The translations under genes and the position numbers were made by a program. A DNA stretch of 64,000 nt, taken from positions 180,712 to 244,711 of the forward strand of contig NW_008709687.1 of the NCBI RefSeq assembly GCF_000327385.1, given 5' to 3'. A model generated the notes under the pieces. The model searched no databases. It was not told where the DNA came from and saw nothing but the letters and a program-made list of their open reading frames with translations. Source of the DNA: Lottia gigantea (Eukaryota > Mollusca > Gastropoda > Lottiidae). Of this stretch, positions 56,444 to 64,000 are shown piece by piece. The number at the start of each line of letters is the position of its first letter. Position 1 is the stretch's first letter.

Positions 56444-59400
56444 TCAATGTCTTCTATATTTCCTCCTCTTTTTCTTTTCATGTCTGTTTTTCTTTTTATT
56501 CTTGGGTTTATTTTGTTTTTCTGCATTGATGTAGCCTTTACGTCCTAGCTCATCCACTGATATTTCAGGACAGAATCCCGTTCTAATTTGAAACGGCGAT
56601 TCTTTCACCGTACACTCAGGGGTCATACACTTTCCTGATTTGATGCATCTGAAATAGAAAGAGTAGGTATCTAAGAAAGATGTCCAAGAGAGGAGAAGAA
56701 TCGAGCAAGAGAGGAGAAGAATAATACAATTTTTAACACGTTACCGGAGTTGTGTATAACCTGACATTAAATTGTTGTGTCGCCACTAAGACAATGATAG
56801 TGTCATCAGTACCACAACGTTGTTTACGATTCAGAAAAAGCATTCAGAATCGTCACGTTACATTACTGTGTATTTTGTTACTTCCTGTAGCTTACGATTG
56901 ATAGTCGCACCATAACCATTAAATCATCGAGACACGGTTTGTATTTTTTTTTTCTGTCTGACAAGAAAGGTGACTTCACTGCACAATGTCATATTTCAAA
57001 CTATTTAATTATAGAAAGTTCACAGCCCTTGCACTTCCTTACATATTATAGAGGAAAATAACTACATTAAATACGTGATATATACCCAGTTACAAAAGAT
57101 GAGCTCACGTCGACTGCACGACTGACAGAATCTGGGAGCCACTGAATTTTCAACAACTGCAAGCAACTGGCAGTGTCTCAGTGGCTAAACTACCACGGTG
57201 TTTGTTAGAACCATGTCCACGGACCCCCATCTCTAAGGGACCACCACCCCAGAAAAAATGCAAGAGAGCATTATGTTGAAAATATTCCCGGGAGAGTTCC
57301 CCAGTCCACTTAAGTTCACGGGCTCCCACGCATGTAGTTGAACCACTGGGGTATCTGGGAGAAGTTGATTAGTCATTGGATTTCGCCAACGAGAGGCTTG
57401 TCGACTGCGTCGGATTCATTGAGATTCTTTTAATCACATCGTCATTCAATTTCAACATTTATCTGAATACACATCTAAATATACCATATTCACAATGGCA
57501 AGCTATTACCAACTACGCCAAATACCTTGACATCATTAAGCACTTTTCTTGCATCACAATATTCAGCGAATTAAGTGGGATATATACGCTTGCTATTGCA
57601 GACAATCAGAGTAATGTAAACGTAATGGTTAATTTTTTACAGATCTAAGGCCTATAACATTGATTGGCTGAATTCGCTAGCATACAATCCAATCAATATC
57701 TGCATATACAAACTTCCATGATACAAAATAGTGCTTTATGATGTCAAGGTATTAAACATAGTTCTTCATATCTAGCAGGACTTTAGGCACCGGGAGACAC
57801 TTGTCTTCAAACTGGTTAGCTCACCATGGTGCAGCCATAATACTTACTCTAGATCTTTCTCTGTCAGTGGATAAAGTCCATCTTTAATTGTTCTACAGAT
57901 TATATTCTCTTCGTTTTCTCCTTCCAAACAATCACAGATACACCGCAGTTCTGGTCGGAACTTCACGAAGGGGAACGGACATTCTTGATGACACCTGAAA
58001 CGATACCAACAAAATTGCAGGACCTTCTGGGATACCAGGTGTTGATTGAGGGCTTGGCGAAAGAAAAAAGAAGCATCTTTCAACAAGGAATATAACTTAG
58101 GTTCTCGAGGGTTCTTTCTACCAGCTGATCTTTGACCAACCTCTTGGTATATATTGTACCAGGATAACAATTTAGGTTCACGAGAATCCTGTATACCTGC
58201 TGCTCTTTGACCAAACCAATGGCAATGGTTTTACAATGATAACAACTTAGATTCTCAAGGACCCTGTCTTCCAACTGCACCTTGGCTAAACCAGGGGTTT
58301 CAGACGACATTTTCAACCAGCTGATCTTTGGTCAAACCCTCTGTTCTTCCTGGACTATCTCTATAAAAATTGTATTTACTTTAACTAAAACACATTGTGT
58401 TAAATTAACTGTGGTCTGGATAAATTAATAATGTTCTTAGTTGAATTACCTACCCTGGGAGGCCTTTTCGTTCCTTGCAGCCACATTCAGTATGATTGAT
58501 AAAGGTTCGTGTTTCGAGCAGAGTCTCGTGAGGTCGGACTGTCCCGCCTTTCTCGCTCACCGATAACACTAAAAATGTTTTTTTCACAACTTGTAAATAT
58601 TTTGGTCCACACTCCTGACTTTTATTGCCGCAGCACCCACTTGTATTCCTACACCGATATAAAATAGTGCACTCTGGGTACAACATCCGGTTGAAATGGT
58701 TTTCAGCCTCCACGTGAACTATTTCCGGTTGTGGATATTTACACTGGCTCATTGGACTCGTTTCCATCTCTTCCATGTGGTGGTAGGCTTCACTTAATTC
58801 TGGAAAACATAGATTTAATTTATTTTATAACTAATTTAGGGTGACTATTGCATAGTGGGATTTGATTTCGGCCAATCAATGCCGTGGTGACATATGTTTT
58901 CATCCAATCATTGCCAAGGTAACGGTAGCTTCCACGCGAATCTATAGATGGAAATTCTTTTTGAAGCAAATGGATATCCTGTTACTCAAATAATCCCACA
59001 AACGAAATTGATGGAAAAAAGCCCTTTACCTTCTTCAAACATATTGGTTCCAGCAATCGCCATTTTCTCATCTTCATAGTCAAACTCGAAATCATAATCA
59101 TCGCTGTTCTCTCGCTTCTTCTCGCTTTTTCCCGTTAACAAATTCTCCATAGTTCTCGCCGCCAGCAGTTCGTGAATCTGATCATCCGAAATGTCTTTCT
59201 CTTGTAAGAATATTCGGATTATATCATAAGATTTGTTAAGACGGCGGATAGAGTTGTGGAAGTCGTTCATGGACAGTGTTTGGATAGTCATATCCTGTGA
59301 AAATATCAAACAGAAATGAGTTAAACATAGATGACTTAACTCAAACCATTCATAGGTAAATCTTAGAAGAAAAGTACAGCTTCTAAAGCCCCAGTTCCTT

Positions 59401-59755
59401 AATTGATCATCGGTTTTCTAGGGGCACATCTAAGAAGCCGAATTAAGATGCTTCTTGAGCAAATTTCAAATAAAATTCATCTAATTAGATTCTCTGAAGC
59501 GTATATCAGCGGTGAAATTGAAGAGAAATGTAGACTGTCATTGCTCTTGTGAGATGGTTCGAGGACCAACCTCCCCGATACCCATCCTGAATAAAGATAA
59601 AGCATACTAACCGTTAAGACTTCGGAATCTACAAACTGGTTCACATTTTCGATAGAATCATAGTCACTGTCTAGTGTCTTATTAAAGATTATCCCGGTAC
59701 ACGTGGCAAATAGCACCAATAACACACACTGTCCTAGCAGACGTAATACTCGCAT
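56444..59755 (-). CDS. Secreted PDGF/VEGF-family growth factor
   Basis: Five coding exons: 59755-59612, 59294-59030, 58799-58454, 57994-57848, 56648-56444, 368 residues in phase. The N-terminus is a signal peptide (MRVLRLLGQCVLLVLFATC). An acidic pro-region follows (FEFDYEDE). Exon 3 encodes the cystine knot, with all eight framework cysteines: SQCKYP, YPECTILYRC, SGCC, SQEC, TECGC. Between cysteines 3 and 4 there are five residues (RNTSG) rather than the two of VEGF-A, with an N-glycosylation sequon. The C-terminal part has CHQECPFPFVKF, CICDC, CIKSGKCMTPEC and a very basic tail (KKKNRHEKKKRRKYRRH) likely to bind heparan sulfate. Such factors act on VEGFR/PDGFR-like receptor kinases. Upstream in-frame codons run through a Ser-rich stretch to a possible acceptor at 59946, so the start could be earlier; 59755 was chosen because it opens a signal peptide. 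Orthology to VEGF or PDGF separately is not resolved. Confidence 0.9.
57179..57348 (-). mobile_element. hAT-like MITE in a growth-factor intron
   Basis: CAGTGGCTAAACTACCACGG ... GTAGTTGAACCACTG, about 170 bp. The interior has AACCATGTCCACGGACCCCC, the reverse complement of the motif in the copies at 47533 and 60131. Flanking 8-mers CAGTGTCT and GGGTATCT agree at five of eight positions. Confidence 0.7.
57484..57770. mobile_element. Inverted-repeat element family C, copy 3
   Basis: The left arm CCATATTCACAATGGCAAGC, AATACCTTGACATCATTAAG, CACTTTTCTTGCATCA faces TGATACAAAATAGTGCTTTA + TGATGTCAAGGTATT. It lies in the intron before the last growth-factor exon. Confidence 0.75.
58085..58345. repeat. 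Dispersed minisatellite family F, main array
   Basis: About four units of 60-70 bp: AACTTAGGTTCTCGAGGGTT, CTACCAGCTGATCTTTGACC, AACCTCTTGG. It lies in the intron between growth-factor exons 3 and 4. Copies of the unit recur at 31010, 50115 and 25360. Confidence 0.75.
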
Positions 59756-60130
59756 CCTGTTCCACGTTGGTGCCGACGAAGACGAAGACGTTGATGATGA
59801 TGATGGTGATAAAGACGTTGACGATGAGTTGAAAGAAGAACCAGATTGAAGCTGTCGACAATGGTGACACTGATAATACTCGGCTAATTCTGGAAATGGA
59901 ACTTTCTGCTGGAAATTGTCGGCCTGTTGCACACTGTACGACGCCCTGTAAAGAGATACAGAATATTTCAAATAAAAATAATAATGACATAAAAGTGAAT
60001 CTGCATCAATCGAAACTGCCTGCAAATATATTGATGGATTTCATCTCAAATTAGGGATACCCTTGAATAATTTGAAACTAATAGATGCATGACGGGCGTG
60101 TCAGTTGTTCGCCCGACTTTCAAGAAACTT
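59756..60130. other. 5' region of the growth-factor gene
   Basis: An untranslated (or N-terminal) exon stretch probably runs up to about 59945, where CTCTTTACAG| forms an acceptor on the minus strand. A Ser-rich open frame with TCATCATC-type repeats covers it. No upstream exon was identified. Confidence 0.4.
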
Positions 60131-60287
60131 CAATGGCTAAACAAGATGAGTGGGCGCTCGTGGGTTGAGGTCCATGCGCTGAGAATTCTTTTAAACATAT
60201 GCTTGCATTTTGTCTCGGGGTGGGCCCCCTTAGGGATGGAGACCCATGGACCTGGTTCAACCAGTCCCTATGTTAGTTGAGCCACTG
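60131..60287 (+). mobile_element. hAT-like MITE, upstream of the growth-factor gene
   Basis: CAATGGCTAAACAAG ... TTAGTTGAGCCACTG with interior CATGGACCTGGTTCAACCAG, about 157 bp. The 5' end is slightly decayed. Confidence 0.7.
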
Positions 60288-61682
60288 GAAAGCTAGCGAC
60301 TGTGTTTGTCGGTTTGGTAACATTGTCAGAGTCAATAAACTAACAAGCTAGTATTGGTCATTGCCAAATCGGTGCCTTCAAAGATTCGACAATACATTGA
60401 TATTACATCACAGGAATTGGAGAAAGTCTCTGATACACGTAATTTTTTTAAGAATTCTTTCTTTTACTGGTTCTAATATTTGAAAACAATGAAGATTACA
60501 GTAAGAATGTCGATTAGAAGTTGAGATTGTACTAAGATGATATCAAGGGGGGTAGAAATAATATCAAATTAAAATAACAGACATCTCTCATTATTAAACT
60601 CTCTTTAGTCAGTTTTTACATCGTTAAATTTTAAATCAACAACAACTACCACATCGAGACACAAACACACGGGGGGTCGGAGATAGCTTAATATTAGAGA
60701 GGAGGGGGGGGGGGGGGGTCTTAGTTAGACAATCCGATTGATAGCGATTGTTTGTGTGGCATCGATAGCTGGGTTTTATTGACCACTTGGAACATCATTT
60801 AGTCAGTGTGGCTTATAATAATTAAAATCGGACTCACGGTCCATTACTTAAAGGGTGTTTTTAGGTGCTTGGAAATATTTTTAATCAAATTTATGAATAC
60901 TATACACCAAAATCTAAAAAGTATGTTCTTAAAATAACTGATAGTTTTAGTATCAAGAACGCCAAAACAAGTTAAACTGTTTAGGTGAACATTTTAACTT
61001 CGTAATGTTTTTTGGTTGATATTGGACAACTAAAACTAAATATTGAGGCATTATAAAGCCAAACAACAAAACCAGATCAAACAATTAGTACGCTCTGTAT
61101 TAATCACCGCTTTTAAAACAATACATAGAAATATATGGCGATATATTTTCGAAAGTTCTTTTTCAAATATGTTGCTGTCTCTTTAAACAAAAGATTTAGC
61201 GGATATGTATACTGTCGTCACCTCGTTATTAACATCCTCGGGGATCTAGGATAGGAATGCCCGATAATGTTGGTTAAGCAAATATTTGGGATTCGGTCGA
61301 AAAGCAAATATGAAAATCCCTGTATAATGTGCTCTTGGAGAACTCTAAACCCCAAATTAAGTGTAAATTAAATAATAGCTTGTTTTATAACTAAAACAGA
61401 TGGTATGAAAATAAAACATTCCTCGATTATTAAGAGAAAATAAATAAAGATCTTACCCTAACATACCTCACGCTGTGAAATATAATATCGAATAACTTAC
61501 TTAATACCCTAGACGGTTAATATCCACTTTTCAATAAACTGCATTGATGATGCAACTTTGACTCGAGTGATGAAATTAAATGAAATTTAATGTTTCGACT
61601 TCGATTTTCTGTTCAGTGAAAATGTGTGGGAATATGACAAAACATTTTTTTTGTCGTACTTCATACTCTAGATACGTTACTG
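60288..61682. other. Intergenic, no gene seen
   Basis: AT-rich, with a G run near 60697-60718. No exon, RNA gene or internally repeated element recognised. Confidence 0.55.
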
Positions 61683-62335
61683 GACTAATGAAATGAAATA
61701 AAATGAAGTATTATGTCCTACTGTTCTGTTTCTCATTGGGCTAATGAAATGTTTTACTGTTCTGTTTCTTATTGGGCTAATGAAATGTTTTACTGTTCTG
61801 TTTCTTATTGGGCTAATGAAATGAAATAAAACGCCTAATGAAATGTTCTACTGTTCTGTTTCTTATTGCGCTAATGAAATGAAATATAGTTCTATGTCCT
61901 TATTGGGTTTGGATATGCAATGAAATACTTTTTTTAAGTCTCACTTAATCCTCCTGTCCTGTACCTTATATACGTATAAAAGAGTTTTACGTTCTACTAA
62001 TCTGTTCCTTATTGGACTAATGAAATAAAATACCCTACTGTTCAGTACCTTATTAGACTAATGAAATGAAATGGAGTTTTATATCCTACTGTTCAGTACC
62101 TTATTGAACTAATGAAATGAAATAGAGTTTTATATCCTACTGTTCTGTATCTTATTGAACTAATGAAATGAAATAGAGTTTTATATCCTACTATTCTATA
62201 TCTTATTAGACTAATGAAATGAAATAGAGTTTTATATCCTACTGTTCTATATCTTATTAGACTAATGAAATGAAATAGAGTTTTATATCCTACTGTTCTA
62301 TAGCTTATTGAACTAATGAATTGCAGTATTTAATG
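61683..62335. repeat. 51-bp satellite array derived from the SINE tail, copy 2
   Basis: About 12 units, the first ones shortened (ATGAAATGTTTTACTGTTCT) and the later ones (62040-62335) close to the unit in the UBE3A intron: AATGAAATGAAATAGAGTTT, TATATCCTACTGTTCTGTAT. The last unit runs into a decayed SINE-like segment (CAATCCCATGATGTGTGCAA, TTCCATGTTA). Confidence 0.85.
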
Positions 62336-63712
62336 TCCTATTAATCCCTACCTTGTGTGATCAGGAGCAATCCCATGATGTGTGCAATGAGAGTCTCCAT
62401 TTCCATGTTATAAAGTGTATAACTTGTAAGATGAATTTTGTTTTAATTTGTTTAAAATAAAAGTTAACATAGTAATACATTATTCAATGTTGTGTTTGTT
62501 GTTATTTTTTTGTAATAAGATTGTAATATATGCCCTAGCATGTCACATAAAATATACATTTCACAAGAATAAAAGTTAATAATGATACATCAAAGCTTAT
62601 GTGACGTTTATTGCGCCTCACAAATGTGCACATTAAATTTAGTAAGGTGCGAAAACCCCAATTATTTATTATGTGCTTCACAATGGCACATAAATTCAGA
62701 ACGCTGGCGGCCAGGATTTGATTAAACTAATTACCATTTCTTCATATTTAAACAAAAACTTCGAAACGTACGTTAAACCATACACCCTTATCAATAAATA
62801 TCAAAAGTATTGGTGTGTTGTATCGAAACGCTGTGAGGCTGGTTTTTCCCCATCTGAATGAGATTGTTTGGTCGTACTCATACTATATTCACGAGTTTCG
62901 TGCGTGTGTTAATATTTACAAAACAAAACGTATGTAGAAGCGTGTTAATTAGCTGTATGGAAGTCACGTGACATCACGTTTCCTATCTATGGTTAACTTT
63001 CTAAAGTGAAACACGGTAGAAATATGTTATAGGTAATATATTAGTTCCATTTTAATCTTTTTGTCCTGGCTTCGATTTTCTTTCATTAATTTTCGTCATT
63101 GGCTTCATTAATCAGAAGCGGCCAGTGATAATTTTCACGTATATTAGATTTCGTTATAAATTGAGAGAAAATATAACTTACAGTACAGGTTCACCTACAA
63201 AATCTATTTTTACTTGAACAACCCCAATTCAAAAGTAGAATATTAATTCTTTAAAGAAATTAAGGTTATAGAAAGGACATCCAGGTGTGTCGACAGGCAG
63301 CCAATCAAACTGCATAATTTACTGTGGAAACAATCCTTAAATAAACCAGACTCACTAATTCACCCATGAAATGACTTTAATTTAGCAAAAAATTTCATTG
63401 ACAATTTGAAATATTTGACTGTAAAATAAACATAAAGTTATATTTGTGTATATATACGACTTGTTCATTCAGACGTCTTGTATCGTTATCGCTATGCACC
63501 TATGAGTACAATATTATGAATTCATACAATTTGCCCTTTAATGACGACACGTGTATATTGTGTTGAAACGTTATGTGCCCAACCTTATTAAAGAAGTTTG
63601 TTATATTCCATACTATTGTCTTGTGTTTTTGTTATATATGTGCTCATCGCTTCTATATGTCGTTCAAATCTTATATTATGTTCGTCTGCTGACAGAGGCC
63701 TATAGAAATATC
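62336..63712. other. Intergenic, no gene seen
   Basis: AT-rich. A GTGACGTTTATTG/GTGCACATTAAATT region near 62600-62700 shows a weak inverted pattern only. No supported gene. Confidence 0.5.
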
Positions 63713-63765
63713 CCGTCTTCATTAGCCAACATGGTGCAGAAAAGAAAGACGTAAAACTCCATTCT
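63713..63765 (+). mobile_element. SINE tail fragment
   Basis: CCGTCTTCATTAGCCAACAT, GGTGCAGAAAAGAAAGACGT and AAAACTCCATTCTATTC match the 3' end of the SINE; only the last 55 bp or so remain. Confidence 0.75.
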
Positions 63766-64000
63766 ATTCAACTGTTGAATAAACTGAAGACCCCCCTCCC
63801 CCCCCCCCCTCCCCTTTTTAAAATGATGGTCTGTGTGTAGTGGTTGAGTACTAGTACATGTATATTGTATTAATAATAATAAAGATATAAAGATACTACC
63901 AGAGTATATCAAACAGCAGGCAACCAATTACACCGTCTAGCCGTTCATATAAATAGTTCTAATCCCCTTGGTAGAAATAACAACATACAACCTAACTACA

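Noticed and set aside
60089-60280. 63-codon plus-strand open frame
   Set aside because: Falls across the hAT-like MITE at 60131-60287; not a gene.

Overview
This window is animal nuclear DNA: AT-rich, with long genes cut into many small exons, GT-AG (once GC-AG) introns, a tRNA-derived SINE, several families of short inverted-repeat transposons and an unusual number of minisatellites. The gene set (UBE3A, an SLC7 light chain, a PDGF/VEGF-type factor, a five-SH3 adaptor and a DUF4062-NACHT-TPR protein) and the repeat style suggest a lophotrochozoan invertebrate, most likely a mollusc. That assignment is inference; no single marker proves it.

Layout. 1-11.3 kb is gene-poor and holds three minisatellites, two SINE copies and inverted-repeat elements. 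11.37-18.83 kb (+) is an SH3D19-like adaptor in 14 coding exons. It converges on UBE3A (-, 29.66-22.64 kb, 12 coding exons). 43.03-30.90 kb (-) is a 26-exon DUF4062-NACHT-TPR gene. 54.03-47.06 kb (-) is an SLC7 heteromeric amino-acid transporter light chain in 10 exons. 59.76-56.44 kb (-) is a secreted PDGF/VEGF-family factor in 5 coding exons. 60-64 kb is intergenic. All five gene models were joined by hand. Reading frame and splice phase agree at every junction, and each model ends in a stop with a total length divisible by three (1297, 897, 1249, 497 and 368 residues). The genes have no obvious joint function; this looks like ordinary animal synteny rather than an operon or cluster.

The most interesting material lies between and inside the genes. 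A piece of UBE3A coding exon 11, with its splice donor and the transposon in the following intron, has been copied about 13 kb away into an intron of the NACHT gene. The tail of the SINE has been amplified into two separate 51-bp satellite arrays, one of which fills most of the last UBE3A intron. A minisatellite in the NACHT gene is built from copies of a real splice acceptor. One SH3D19 intron uses a GC donor fixed by reading phase. At least five inverted-repeat DNA-element families (hAT-like, piggyBac-like and fold-back types) can be set up from comparisons within the window alone.

No CRISPR array, prokaryotic feature, rRNA or tRNA gene, or retroviral remnant was recognised. No database search was possible, so gene names rest on recalled family sequence and motif order.
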